This document shows positions 9,790-18,154 of a stretch of DNA of 64,000 nt, piece by piece (the stretch's first letter is position 1; each line of letters starts with the position of its first letter). The notes beneath the pieces are model-generated. The model had not been told where the DNA came from. It did not search any database and saw only the letters and a program-made list of their open reading frames with translations. Source of the DNA: Methylocella silvestris (lineage in GTDB: Bacteria; Pseudomonadota; Alphaproteobacteria; Rhizobiales; Beijerinckiaceae); assembly GCF_002891535.1 (NCBI RefSeq), contig NZ_PDZR01000002.1, forward strand, positions 124,001 through 188,000, read 5' to 3'. The position numbers were made by a program, and so were the translations under genes.

Positions 9790-9821
9790 AAAAAAAATCC
9801 GCCGAGGCAAGCCTCGGCGGA
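9790..9821 (-). terminator. Intrinsic terminator of cysK
   Basis: Perfect GC-rich inverted repeat at 9798-9821 (TCCGCCGAGGC / GCCTCGGCGGA with a minimal loop) followed on the minus strand by eight T residues (A-run at 9790-9797 on the plus strand). It starts 34 bases after the cysK stop. Confidence 0.93.
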
Positions 9822-9854
9822 ACTGCAAGCCAGGCTTTGCCGGCAAGCTGCGGT

Positions 9855-10850
9855 TCAGAGCCCTTCGAACAGGGCCGTCGACAGATATCGCTCGGCAAAG
9901 GACGGGATGATGATAACGATCGTCTTGCCTTCGCTCTCGGGCCGCGAGGCGATCTCGATCGCGGCGGCGACCGCGGCTCCGGACGAAATGCCGACGGGAA
10001 TGCCTTCGAGCCGGGCCAGCAGGCGGGCGGTGTCGAACGCCGTCTGATTGCCGACGGTGACGACCTCGTCGATCACCGACCGATCGAGAATCGAGGGCAC
10101 GAAGCCTGCGCCAATGCCCTGGATCTTGTGCGGGCCAGCCTGGCCGCCCGACAGCACGGGCGAATCTTCAGGCTCGACCGCGACGATTTTCAGGCCGGGG
10201 CGGCGCGGCTTCAGCACCGTGCCGACGCCGGTGATCGTGCCGCCGGTGCCGACGCCCGCGACGAAAATGTCGACTTCACCCTTGGTGTCGTTCCAGATTT
10301 CCTCGGCCGTGGTCTTCTTGTGGATCTCCACATTGGCCGGATTGTCGAATTGTTTCGGGATCCACGAGTCCGGCGTCGAATCCACCAGCTCCTGCGCTTT
10401 GGCGATCGCGCCCTTCATGCCTTGCGCGGCGGGCGTCAGCACCAGTTCGGCGCCGAGCAACGCAAGCATCTTGCGGCGCTCGATCGACATCGATTCTGGC
10501 ATGACGAGAATGAGTTTATATCCGCGCGCCGCGGCGACGAAAGCGAGCGCAATGCCGGTGTTGCCGGACGTCGGCTCAATCAGCGTCGTTTTGCCGGGCG
10601 TGATCTTGCCTTCGGCTTCGAGCGTCGTGATCATATGTTCGCCGATGCGGTCCTTGACGCTCGCCAGCGGATTGAAAAATTCAAGCTTGGCGAGAAGGCG
10701 GGCTTTGAGGCCTTTTGCCTGTTCGATCTTGCCGAGCCGCACCAGCGGCGTATCGCCAATCGTGTCAGTAATCGACTCGTAAATGCGTCCACGTCCCGGG
10801 ACGTGGTCAGCTACGGCCGTTTCGGCCGGCCGGACAGCGCTCTGCGCCAT
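9855..10850 (-). CDS. cysK: Cysteine synthase A (O-acetylserine sulfhydrylase)
   Basis: PLP enzyme that forms cysteine from O-acetylserine and sulfide, the last step of sulfate assimilation. The 331-residue protein carries the PLP lysine in [10 protein letters not shown] (K66), the substrate loop [12 protein letters not shown], the phosphate-binding [12 protein letters not shown] and [11 protein letters not shown]. An extra ~20 residues precede the usual N-terminus ([17 protein letters not shown]). It starts at ATG 10848-10850 with GGAG seven bases upstream and ends at a strong intrinsic terminator. The metY gene lies 137 bp upstream on the same strand; an AT-rich promoter/operator-like stretch sits between them, so cysK probably has its own regulated promoter. 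Confidence 0.98.
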   Translation of the reverse strand: MAQSAVRPAETAVADHVPGRGRIYESITDTIGDTPLVRLGKIEQAKGLKARLLAKLEFFNPLASVKDRIGEHMITTLEAEGKITPGKTTLIEPTSGNTGIALAFVAAARGYKLILVMPESMSIERRKMLALLGAELVLTPAAQGMKGAIAKAQELVDSTPDSWIPKQFDNPANVEIHKKTTAEEIWNDTKGEVDIFVAGVGTGGTITGVGTVLKPRRPGLKIVAVEPEDSPVLSGGQAGPHKIQGIGAGFVPSILDRSVIDEVVTVGNQTAFDTARLLARLEGIPVGISSGAAVAAAIEIASRPESEGKTIVIIIPSFAERYLSTALFEGL

Positions 10851-10940
10851 GGGTGTGCTCCATCATTATCGGTTCAAGCCGCGTCTTGCGGCGAAATCGG
10901 CGCGTTCGTTCATCTTGACCGGCGATCGCCTCGCGGCGGC

Positions 10941-10970
10941 ACTCTATAAAGTCTAGTAAATCTGTCAACA
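10941..10970 (-). promoter_or_regulatory. Promoter/operator-like region of cysK
   Basis: AT-rich island in a GC-rich stretch between metY and cysK. On the minus strand TTGACA lies at 10963-10968, followed by ACTAGACTTTATAG. The opposite strand reads AAAGTCTAGTAAATCT, similar to the motif upstream of the gene at 6013-6351 (TTAGTCTATAAATTT). Confidence 0.45.
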
Positions 10971-10987
10971 TTAACGCGCCATCAAAT

Positions 10988-12298
10988 CTAGGCGGCGCGC
11001 GACAGTCCCGTCGCCGTCGCCAGCGCCTGATCGAGATCGGCGATAATATCATCGATATGCTCGACTCCGACAGACAGGCGCACATAGCCGGGCGTCACGC
11101 CAGTCGCCAGCTGATCCTTGCCAGAGAGTTGGGAATGCGTCGTTGTCGCCGGGTGGATGGCGAGGCTTCGCGAGTCGCCGATATTAGCGACGTGATAGAA
11201 GAGTTCCAGCGCGTCGATGAATTTGCGGCCTTCCTCGGCGTTCGACAGTTCGAAGCCGACGAGACCGCCATAGCCGCCCTTGAGATAGCGGTCGGCCCGC
11301 TCCCGCGTCAAGCCGGTCTGCAACGAGGGATAGATCACGGTCTTGACCCCGGCGTGGCGGGAAAGATGGCGGGCGACCGCTTCAGCGTTGCTGACATGCC
11401 GCTCGATCCGTAGAGGCAGGCTCTCGATCCCCTGCAACAGCAAAAAGGCGTTGAAGGGAGAGAGCGCCGCGCCGATATCGCGGAGCAATGTGGTGCGCGC
11501 CTTGATGATATAGGCGACGGGGCCGATCGGCTTCACCGCCTCGGTCCAGACGGCGCCATGATAACTCGGGTCCGGCGTATTGAGCGCGGGCTGGCGCTCC
11601 TTATGGCCTTCCCAATCGAAATTGCCGCCATCGACGATCAGGCCGCCGATCGAATTGCCATGGCCGCCAAGATATTTGGTGGCCGAATAGACCACGATCG
11701 CGGCGCCGTGGTCGAGCGGGCGGCAGAGGATCGGCGCGGCGGTATTGTCGACGATGAGCGGAATGCCAAGGGCGCGGCCGATCGCGGCGATTTCGGCGAT
11801 CGGCAGGACGGTCAATTTCGGGTTCGGCAGCGTCTCCGCGTAATAGGCCCTGGTACGTGCGTCGGTCGCGCGCCGAAACGCCTCGGGGTCGTCCGGATCG
11901 ACGAACCGGACCTCAATGCCTTGATCTTTCAAGGTGTTGGCGAAGAGATTCCAGGTGCCGCCATAAAGATCCGTCGCGCTGACGATATTGTCGCCTGCAC
12001 GGGCGAGGTTTTGTACGGCGAAGGCCGAGGCCGCCTGCCCGGAGGCCAGCGCCAGTGCGGCGACCCCGCCCTCAATCGCCGCCACGCGCTGCTCCAGCAC
12101 GTCGAGAGTCGGGTTGCCGATGCGGGTGTATATATTGCCAAGCTCGCGCAGCGCAAAAAGGTCCGCGGCGTGCTGCGTGTCGCGGAACTGGTAGGATGTG
12201 GTCTGATAGATCGGCACGGCGACGGCGCCGGTCGCGGGGTCGGCGCGCCAGCCGGCGTGCAGGGCGAGAGTCTCCGGCTTGTTTGTCGGGCGGGGCAT
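10988..12298 (-). CDS. metY: O-acetylhomoserine sulfhydrylase (aminocarboxypropyltransferase)
   Basis: PLP enzyme that uses O-acetylhomoserine (or O-succinylhomoserine) and sulfide or methanethiol to make homocysteine or methionine. The 436-residue protein has the Cys/Met-metabolism fold with NIYTRIGNPTLDVLEQRVAAIEGG, SGQAASAFAVQNL and the PLP lysine in VVYSATKYLGGHGNSIGG (K208). Length and the YQTTSYQFRDTQHAADLFAL opening match MetY rather than MetB/MetC. It starts at ATG 12296-12298 with AAAGGAG eight bases upstream. It is followed by cysK on the same strand. Direct sulfhydrylation of homoserine esters is common in Rhizobiales. Confidence 0.96.
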   Translation of the reverse strand: MPRPTNKPETLALHAGWRADPATGAVAVPIYQTTSYQFRDTQHAADLFALRELGNIYTRIGNPTLDVLEQRVAAIEGGVAALALASGQAASAFAVQNLARAGDNIVSATDLYGGTWNLFANTLKDQGIEVRFVDPDDPEAFRRATDARTRAYYAETLPNPKLTVLPIAEIAAIGRALGIPLIVDNTAAPILCRPLDHGAAIVVYSATKYLGGHGNSIGGLIVDGGNFDWEGHKERQPALNTPDPSYHGAVWTEAVKPIGPVAYIIKARTTLLRDIGAALSPFNAFLLLQGIESLPLRIERHVSNAEAVARHLSRHAGVKTVIYPSLQTGLTRERADRYLKGGYGGLVGFELSNAEEGRKFIDALELFYHVANIGDSRSLAIHPATTTHSQLSGKDQLATGVTPGYVRLSVGVEHIDDIIADLDQALATATGLSRAA

Positions 12299-12352
12299 GC
12301 GGCGTCTCCTTTTCTTTGCGGCCGGCGCAGCGGGCGCTCTCTTCTTGGCGGA

Positions 12353-12377
12353 GATTATTAAAGACTAAAAAGTCAGA
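12353..12377 (-). promoter_or_regulatory. Operator-like AT-rich motif upstream of metY
   Basis: On the minus strand the sequence reads TGACTTTTTAGTCTTTAATA, ending about 57 bases before the metY start. The TTAGTCTxTAA core recurs upstream of the gene at 6013-6351 and, reversed, upstream of cysK. Candidate site of a sulfur-responsive regulator; unproven. Confidence 0.4.
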
Positions 12378-12420
12378 GGCGAGGGCGCCCGCGCAGAGCG
12401 TCGCTCCCGGCGGCGGCGGC

Positions 12421-12474
12421 CTTTCGTCCGGCGGCCGTCGCTTCCCCATGGCGCTCGGCTCTTTCGTCCGGCGG
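12421..12474. repeat. Short direct repeat pair
   Basis: The 14-mer CTTTCGTCCGGCGG occurs exactly at 12421-12434 and again at 12461-12474, a 40-bp period. No function apparent. Confidence 0.5.
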
Positions 12475-12619
12475 TGCTACGGGCGCCCGCTCGCGGATTC
12501 GGACACGGGAAGAGACGGTGACAGAGGCGGGAAAATTCTGAAGCAGCATACGGTCGTCGTTCAAGGCCATGAATTCGGGTCCGGCAGGTGGTTTTGCAGA
12601 GGGATTAAAGTCTCGCGGA

Positions 12620-12650
12620 GCGGAGAGGCGCGCCCGGCGCGCCTCTCCGC
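12620..12650. repeat. Perfect GC-rich hairpin
   Basis: Arms GCGGAGAGGCGCGC and GCGCGCCTCTCCGC, 14 bp each, enclose a 3-base loop. There is no T-run on either side, so it does not look like an intrinsic terminator. It lies in the divergent metY/accA spacer. Confidence 0.6.
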
Positions 12651-12984
12651 ATCTGCTGCGATTGATCGGGCCCCCGGGCATCGCTCGCCGTCGGCTTTTG
12701 CCAATGCCTGGAGATTAGTTGATAAAATTTGTGAAGTAAAGACTTTGGGGCGTTTCAGGACGCAGGAGATCGCAATTCCACGGGCTGTCTAGGCTCCTTT
12801 GATGAAGGAATTATTGCGTGGAGGCAATTGCTCCTCGCGGCCTCGCGCCTTGTTGATGTCTCGAGCCAAAAATCAGATCGTTTTCGGCAAAGGCCGCGTC
12901 CGCTTGCGCCAGTTTCAGCAATTCCTTGACTTCGGGGAGCGAAATCGCCAGTTTCCGCCCTCCCCGGCAACCGATTATTTGACC

Positions 12985-13989
12985 ATGACCTTTCCCGTTT
13001 CTCCGCAAGATCAGGCCGCGCTGCGGCCGGCCTCGGCGCGGAGCTATCTCGATTTCGAAAAGCCTGTCGCCGAACTCGAGGCGAAGGTGCAGGAGCTGCG
13101 CTCGCTCGCCGCCGATGGCGAAGGCGTGCAGATCAGCGACGAATTGTTCCGGCTCGAGGGCAAATCGGAAAAGGCGCTGGCCGATCTCTACGCCAGCCTG
13201 ACGCCCTGGCAGAAGACGCAGGTCGCGCGCCATCCGCAACGCCCGCATTTTACCGATTACGTCAAAGGACTCATCACCGATTTCAGCCCGCTCTCCGGCG
13301 ACCGGCAGTTTGGCGAGGACGCGGCGCTGATCTGCGGGCTTGGGTGGTTTCGCGGCTATGCCGTTTGCGTGATGGGGCAGGAAAAGGGCACCGACACTGC
13401 GGCGCGCATCAAGCATAATTTCGGCATGGCGCGGCCGGAAGGCTATCGCAAGGCAGTGCGCGTGATGCAGCTCGCCGCTCGTTTCAACCTGCCGGTGATT
13501 TCGCTGGTCGACACGCCCGGAGCTTTCCCCGGCGTCGATGCGGAAGAGCGCGGCCAGGCCGAAGCCATCGCCCGCGCGACGGACGCCTCCCTTTCGCTGG
13601 GGGTGCCGAATATAGCGGCGATCGTCGGCGAAGGCGGATCGGGCGGCGCGATCGCCATCGCCACCTGCAATCGCGTGCTAATGCTGGAGCACGCGATCTA
13701 TACCGTCGCTTCGCCCGAAGCCTCGGCCTCGATTTTGTGGCGCGACGCGGCAAAAGCCGAAGACGCCGCGACGACCATGAAAATCACGGCGCAGGATCTC
13801 TACCGATTCGGGATCATCGACGCGATCATCGCCGAACCCGTCGGCGGCGCGCATCGCGATCCGGCCGCCGCGATTCAGGCGGTGGGCGATGCGGTGCAGC
13901 GCGCGCTCGAAGGGCTGCTGCCGCTTTCGCATGAAGAGATCAGGCGCAGCCGCGCCGATAAATTTCTGGCGATCGGCCGCACGGTCTGA
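12985..13989 (+). CDS. accA: Acetyl-CoA carboxylase, carboxyltransferase subunit alpha
   Basis: Alpha subunit of the carboxyltransferase that transfers CO2 from carboxybiotin to acetyl-CoA, giving malonyl-CoA for fatty-acid synthesis. The 334-residue product contains the typical N-terminus RSYLDFEKPVAELEAKVQEL, the crotonase-like core with PVISLVDTPGAFPGVDAEERGQ, the oxyanion segment GEGGSGGAIAI and TVASPEASASILWRD. I choose ATG 12985-12987 because it leaves ~18 residues before the conserved start, close to the ~317 usual length; the frame is open further upstream but without family similarity. The partner accD is not in the window. Confidence 0.98.
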   Translation: MTFPVSPQDQAALRPASARSYLDFEKPVAELEAKVQELRSLAADGEGVQISDELFRLEGKSEKALADLYASLTPWQKTQVARHPQRPHFTDYVKGLITDFSPLSGDRQFGEDAALICGLGWFRGYAVCVMGQEKGTDTAARIKHNFGMARPEGYRKAVRVMQLAARFNLPVISLVDTPGAFPGVDAEERGQAEAIARATDASLSLGVPNIAAIVGEGGSGGAIAIATCNRVLMLEHAIYTVASPEASASILWRDAAKAEDAATTMKITAQDLYRFGIIDAIIAEPVGGAHRDPAAAIQAVGDAVQRALEGLLPLSHEEIRRSRADKFLAIGRTV

Positions 13990-14558
13990 TCTTGGGCGCT
14001 CCGCAAGCGTGGCGCCAAAGCAACGCCCGGCGGGAATCGTGGGCCGCGCATAAGCGCCGGCGTCGGCAGCAGGCTTCAGACAAGGTTAGCGAGAGATAAA
14101 CGGCGCGGAAACAAAACGCGCCGGCAATGGCCTTTGCGGCCCGGAGCAGCTCGGTTTCCGGGCGCAACGGCATTAACAGCGCCGTTTTTTCGGTTCTTTC
14201 GTCGAATTTGCCTCTCAAGCGGCGCAAAACGTCGCAGCTGCCAGGATGACGCGCGGCGTCCTCGCGCCGGGGGAGCCCGGCGGCTTCGCCTCATTGCCGC
14301 CGTAGTGCCGGCTGAAGTTGGGTAGGTCCAAGCTCGACCAGCGTTATCGACGGAGCGATTCTGACGGCTAGACTTTTTCAGGCTTCGGCAATGGGCGAAT
14401 TAGCCTTGGCGCGAGAGCGCCGTTACTGAAAACGCTAAGAGTTTATTTACCGTTTTGTGTAAAATTGCTGGGTCTCAACTCACTTGCGAGGAACGGCCCG
14501 GCGCGGTAGACTGCATCTGCATCATGGATGCAAACCTTATAGAACGCGCGAGACGCTC
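13990..14558. other. Intergenic region upstream of ldt
   Basis: About 570 bases without a credible gene. An AT-rich block at 14436-14467 holds the inverted repeat TTTAC / GTAAA (14446-14463) and is the likely promoter area for the transpeptidase gene. A short GGCGC/GCGCC pair just after the accA stop could weakly terminate it. Minus-strand frames here are arginine-rich shadows. Confidence 0.45.
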
Positions 14559-15911
14559 ATGAGTTCCAGCCGCGACTTCCCCGTCCGCCTCGGTCTTGTC
14601 GCCATGGCCGCCGCCGCCGCCCTTTCCCTCGCCGGCTGCGAAGACACAGGCTTCGACAGCATCAGCGCGCGCGCCAACGCCCCGGTTCCGAAGGAAACCG
14701 TTGCTCTGATGACGGAGAAGGGAACGACCCCGAGCGCGCCCGTCCTGATCCGCACGTATAAGAAAGAATCAGAGCTCGAAGTCTGGAAGATGAAGGCGGA
14801 CGGCAAATATGCGCTGCTCAAGACCTATCCGGTCTGCCGCTGGTCCGGTCAGCTCGGCCCCAAGACGCGCGAAGGCGACCGGCAGGTTCCAGAAGGCTTT
14901 TATTCTATCACCCCGGCGCAGATGAAGCCGAATTCGGCCTATTATCTCGCCTTCAACGTCGGTTATCCCAACGCCTATGACCGCGCGCTCGGGCGCGACG
15001 GCGGCTCCATCATGGTGCATGGCATCTGCTCCTCGGCGGGCTGTTTCTCCATGACCGACCCGCAGATCGGCGAGATCTACGCCCTCGTCCGCGACGGTTT
15101 TTCCGGCGGCCAGCGCGAAATCCAGATGCAGTCTTATCCCTTCCGGATGACCGCCGAGAACATGGCGAAATATCGGGCCGATCCGAATATCGGCTTCTGG
15201 AAGCAGCTCAAGGAAGGCTCCGACAATTTCGAGGTGACCAAGCAGCAAGTCGCCGTCGGCGTCTGCAGCAAGCGCTACGTCTTCAACGCCGAGCCGGTCG
15301 CCGGCCGCTTCGATCCTTACGGCCCCTGCCCGCAGCTGAAGCAGGATGAAAGCGTGCGCAGCCAGGTCGCGGCCAAGGCCGCCCGCGACGATGTGAAAGT
15401 GGCTGAACTCGCGGCGCAGGCGAAGCCGATCCGCACCCTCTACGTCGATGGCGGCCAGCATCCGCAGTTCGCCTCGCTGTCGGCCTTCGCCAGCCGTCCG
15501 GAGGCGCTCGCGCGCGGCCCGGTCGACGTCGTGATCGAGGATGTGAAGACGAAATTCGCCTCTGACGACGGCAAGGCCCGCAGGACCCGCGTCTCGCCGG
15601 TCGTGCAGATGGCCAAGGCCGCTCCGGCTCCCGCCGCTGCCGCTCCCGCCGTCAAACTGGCCGACGCCGGAGACGTGACGGGCTCGGTGGGCGGCGCTTC
15701 CGCCAAGGAGCCGGATCGGCTGGCGATGATTACCGGCTGGTTCGGCGGCAAGAAAACCGAGCCGGTCGCGGCGGTCGCCGCCCAGGAGCCCTTGGTGCCG
15801 CAATTCGCCGATGTTCCGACGCCGCCGCAACGCGCCGACGCCTCGGTTAAATCCGCCGCTGCGACCGCCGCGACGGCTGGCCCTGCCGCCGTGGCCCAGA
15901 TTGTCCGCTAG
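14559..15911 (+). CDS. L,D-transpeptidase (YkuD domain) lipoprotein
   Basis: Murein cross-linking or lipoprotein-anchoring enzyme of the YkuD family. The 450-residue precursor has a lipoprotein signal with lipobox LAGC (Cys27), then the YkuD domain with KADGKYALLKTYPVCRWSGQLGPK and the catalytic block VHGICSSAGCFSM, containing H154 and the nucleophile C162. The C-terminal ~180 residues are low-complexity, Ala/Pro-rich and may span the periplasm. The start ATG 14559-14561 is chosen because it opens the signal peptide; the frame is open 25 residues further upstream without signal character. The stop codon is TAG at 15909-15911, which is also the first bases of a dispersed hairpin repeat. Confidence 0.93.
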   Translation: MSSSRDFPVRLGLVAMAAAAALSLAGCEDTGFDSISARANAPVPKETVALMTEKGTTPSAPVLIRTYKKESELEVWKMKADGKYALLKTYPVCRWSGQLGPKTREGDRQVPEGFYSITPAQMKPNSAYYLAFNVGYPNAYDRALGRDGGSIMVHGICSSAGCFSMTDPQIGEIYALVRDGFSGGQREIQMQSYPFRMTAENMAKYRADPNIGFWKQLKEGSDNFEVTKQQVAVGVCSKRYVFNAEPVAGRFDPYGPCPQLKQDESVRSQVAAKAARDDVKVAELAAQAKPIRTLYVDGGQHPQFASLSAFASRPEALARGPVDVVIEDVKTKFASDDGKARRTRVSPVVQMAKAAPAPAAAAPAVKLADAGDVTGSVGGASAKEPDRLAMITGWFGGKKTEPVAAVAAQEPLVPQFADVPTPPQRADASVKSAAATAATAGPAAVAQIVR

Positions 15912-16010
15912 AGCATTTTCACGAGTTATGGAATCGTAAAAACGCTCTATCCTTGTTTCAACGCATTTTCTTATCGCAAAAGTCTGCAACTTTTGCGGAA
16001 AATGCTCTAG
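15908..16010. repeat. Dispersed hairpin repeat, long copy
   Basis: Bounded by CTAGAGCATTTTC and its inverse GAAAATGCTCTAG, with an inner hairpin CAAAAGTCTGCAACTTTTG and the linker TTGTTTCAACGCAT. The linker and inner hairpin recur at 60454-60523 on the opposite strand. The repeat starts exactly at the stop codon of the transpeptidase gene. Confidence 0.85.
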
Positions 16011-16096
16011 CAGGACCCGGCGGATCGCCGGCGCGCCGCGCCCTTCGTCCGCCTGTCGCGCTTGAAGCGGACCGCCGCGCGGTCCATCTTGCTGGC

Positions 16097-16642
16097 ATGA
16101 GCAAGGCCTTCACCAAGGAAAGCGAGAGCGACGAGGTCGATCTCGAAGACGAAGCTCCGGCCCTCCCGGCCGGCGTCAAGAACTACATCACGCCGGAAGG
16201 GTTGCGGCGGATGCAGGAGGAATTCGATCAGCTTTTCCGGATCGAACGGCCGAAAGTCGTCGAGACGGTGTCCTGGGCCGCGGGTAATGGCGATCGCTCC
16301 GAAAATGGCGACTACATTTATGGCAAGCGCCGCCTCCGCGAGATCGATCGCCGCATGCGTTTCTTGCGCAAGAGAATGGAGATCGCCGAAGTCGTCGATC
16401 CTGCGCGCCAGACCAATCGCGACCGGGTGTTTTTCGGCGCAAAGGTCGAATATCGGAACGCGCGGAATGAGATGAAGATGCTCCGGATCGTCGGCGTCGA
16501 CGAGGCGCGCTCCGAGCTCTCCGAAGTCAGCTGGATCTCACCGATCGCAAAATCCCTGCTCAAGGCAGAGGAAGGCGATATGGTCGAGGTGAAAACGCCA
16601 AAGGGAACCGAGCGGATCGAAATCGTCAAGATCAGCTACTGA
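16097..16642 (+). CDS. greB: Transcription elongation factor GreB-like
   Basis: GreA/GreB family factor that rescues backtracked RNA polymerase by stimulating transcript cleavage. The 181-residue protein has an acidic leader, then the Gre coiled coil starting YITPEGLRRMQEEFDQLFRIERP, with the tip GDRSENGDYIYGKRRL (about 66-80) carrying acidic residues needed for cleavage. The C-terminal FKBP-like domain includes RIVGVDEARSELSEVSWISPIAKSLL. RSENGDYIYGKRRLREIDRR is GreB-type wording. The start ATG at 16097-16099 is the first with a family-like N-terminus. A small stem (GCGCCG-TTTG-CGGCGC) follows the stop. Confidence 0.95.
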   Translation: MSKAFTKESESDEVDLEDEAPALPAGVKNYITPEGLRRMQEEFDQLFRIERPKVVETVSWAAGNGDRSENGDYIYGKRRLREIDRRMRFLRKRMEIAEVVDPARQTNRDRVFFGAKVEYRNARNEMKMLRIVGVDEARSELSEVSWISPIAKSLLKAEEGDMVEVKTPKGTERIEIVKISY

Positions 16643-16654
16643 CGATCTGCGCCA

Positions 16655-16670
16655 GCGCCGTTTGCGGCGC
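16655..16670 (+). terminator. Possible weak terminator stem after greB
   Basis: Perfect 6-bp stem GCGCCG / CGGCGC with loop TTTG, starting 12 bases after the greB stop. The following bases are AT-rich (ATCAAATTGT) but not a T-run, so intrinsic termination would be weak. Confidence 0.35.
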
Positions 16671-16733
16671 ATCAAATTGTAACACTCCTCAGCGATATAG
16701 TCTGCGTGGCGGGGTTAGAGGAGATTGACGCTT

Positions 16734-17285
16734 ATGGCCGACGCGCCAGCCGTAACTTATGATAAAACGACGATCTCGCTGCATTGGGCGAGCGCCGGTC
16801 TTATCGCTTTGCTCTGGATCGGCGGCCAGACCGGCGACTGGTTTTCCGGCCAGCCGAAGGTCATCGCGTGGTCGATGCATGTGACGCTCGGCTTTGCTTT
16901 GGCGCTTGTCATCGTGTGGCGACTGGTCTGGCGCAGGAGGGGCGGACGCCATCTGCCGCCGGCAAACTCCGGCGCGCTGCAAATAATCGCGCAATCCACG
17001 CATCATCTGCTCTACGGGTTGCTGCTGATCGTTCTCGCGCTCGGGATCGTCAACGCTTTTGTGCGCGGCTTCAATCTGTTCGGCCTCGTGAGCCTGCCGC
17101 AGCTGGGCGATCGCGAATGGCGCAAGCCCATCACCGAATTGCATGGCCTTGCCGCCAATATTCTGCTCGGCCTCGCCTTTCTTCACGCCGCCGCGGCGCT
17201 GGCGCATCATTATCTGCTCAAGGACGGCGTGCTGACGCGCATGCTGCCTGCGCGCGTTCCCACCGAAAAGCCGTCCGTCCATTGA
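16734..17285 (+). CDS. Cytochrome b561 family protein
   Basis: Four-helix di-heme membrane cytochrome of the bacterial b561 (YodB/CybB) family, which moves electrons between quinones and periplasmic acceptors, including superoxide. The 183-residue product has histidines in the expected helices: ISLHWASAG, AWSMHVTLGF, STHHLLYGLLL and ELHGLAANILLGLAFLHAAAALAHHY. ATG 16734-16736 is chosen: AGAGGAG lies ten bases upstream, whereas an in-frame TTG nine bases earlier sits too close to that site. It stands alone, 68 bp before the VIT-family gene on the same strand. Confidence 0.92.
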   Translation: MADAPAVTYDKTTISLHWASAGLIALLWIGGQTGDWFSGQPKVIAWSMHVTLGFALALVIVWRLVWRRRGGRHLPPANSGALQIIAQSTHHLLYGLLLIVLALGIVNAFVRGFNLFGLVSLPQLGDREWRKPITELHGLAANILLGLAFLHAAAALAHHYLLKDGVLTRMLPARVPTEKPSVH

Positions 17286-17353
17286 TCCAGCGCGGCGGCC
17301 GAGGCCGTCGCCGCGCTCTTGGCGCTCCCGTCTCCCGTCAGAAGGATAGTCCC

Positions 17354-18052
17354 TTGGCTGGCCGATTGCACATTGAAGGCCATCTTGTCGATCGAATCGG
17401 CTGGCTGCGCGCCGCTGTCCTTGGCGCCAATGACGGCATCATCTCTACCGCAAGCCTGATGCTGGGCGTCGCCTCGGCCTCGAGCGCGGCGAGCGAAGTG
17501 CTGGTGGCCGGGATCGCCGGGCTGATCGCCGGCGCAATGTCGATGGCGGCCGGCGAATATGTCTCGGTCAGTTCGCAGGCCGACACGGAGCGCGCCGATC
17601 TCGCGCGCGAGCGGCAGGAGCTCGCCACAGATCCTGAATTTGAAACGCGCGAGCTGACGCAGATTTATGTACGGCGCGGCGTCGATTCGGCCCTGGCGCG
17701 AAAAGTCGCCGAACAGCTCATGGCGAAAGACGCCCTCGGCGCGCATGCGCGCGACGAACTCGGAATATCTGAAGCCGTCACCGCCAAACCAATTCAGGCG
17801 GCGCTGACCTCGGCCGCGACCTTTGCGGTCGGCGCGGCGCTGCCAATTGGCGCTGCGCTGATCGCCCCGCCGCACCTCTTGCAATGGGTGGTTTCCGGAT
17901 TGTCTTTGGTCTGCCTTGCCGGCCTCGGAGCTGTGGGCGCGAAGGTCGGCGGCGCCAAAATTTTGAAGCCGACGCTCCGCGTCGCCTTCTGGGGCGCGCT
18001 GGCGATGGCGATCACCGCAGGCATAGGCGCGCTCGTAGGCCGGGCCGTCTAA
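17354..18052 (+). CDS. VIT-family (vacuolar iron transporter-like) membrane protein
   Basis: CCC1/VIT1 family protein, generally linked to iron or manganese transport across membranes. The 232-residue product has the family signature near the front (WLRAAVLGANDGIISTASLM), a second segment LIAGAMSMAAGEYVSVSSQAD, a soluble helical metal-binding-type stretch (about 75-140, rich in Glu and Asp) and three C-terminal helices. The best start is TTG at 17354-17356, with AAGGA seven bases upstream; no ATG fits. It lies 68 bp after the cytochrome b561 gene. Whether it exports or stores metal cannot be told from sequence. Confidence 0.9.
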   Translation: MAGRLHIEGHLVDRIGWLRAAVLGANDGIISTASLMLGVASASSAASEVLVAGIAGLIAGAMSMAAGEYVSVSSQADTERADLARERQELATDPEFETRELTQIYVRRGVDSALARKVAEQLMAKDALGAHARDELGISEAVTAKPIQAALTSAATFAVGAALPIGAALIAPPHLLQWVVSGLSLVCLAGLGAVGAKVGGAKILKPTLRVAFWGALAMAITAGIGALVGRAV

Positions 18053-18074
18053 CATCGCATCGACGCCGGCTTGA

Positions 18075-18099
18075 ATCCTGGACTGCGAGAATCCAGGAT
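18075..18099. terminator. Inverted repeat between convergent genes
   Basis: ATCCTGGA and TCCAGGAT form a perfect 8-bp stem with a 9-base loop, between the VIT gene and the fumarase gene, which face each other. No T-run follows, so a role as bidirectional terminator is only possible. Confidence 0.35.
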
Positions 18100-18154
18100 C
18101 ACGAAAGTTGGTATGCGGCGCCGAATAACCTGCTTGCTGGCAAAACGCCGCCCC

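Larger units (their letters stand above)
12299..12984. other. Divergent intergenic region metY / accA
   Basis: Nearly 690 bases between divergent genes. It holds an AT-rich motif upstream of metY (12353-12377), an exact 14-bp direct repeat (12421-12434 and 12461-12474), a perfect 14-bp GC-rich hairpin (12620-12650) and an AT-rich candidate promoter for accA around 12714-12752. Reading frames here (such as 12373-12681 minus) are compositionally biased shadows without family features. Confidence 0.5.

Noticed and set aside
9855-10850. Large plus-strand frames antisense to cysK and similar genes (for example 9429-10949)
   Set aside because: High G+C content keeps antisense frames open; they show no families and the true genes lie opposite.
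12299-12400. SAM-II-type riboswitch upstream of metY
   Set aside because: I looked for the conserved pseudoknot strings and did not see them; the AT-rich motif fits a protein operator better.
12799-12984. 62-residue N-terminal extension of AccA
   Set aside because: Not family-like and would make the protein far longer than usual; ATG 12985 precedes the conserved N-terminus.
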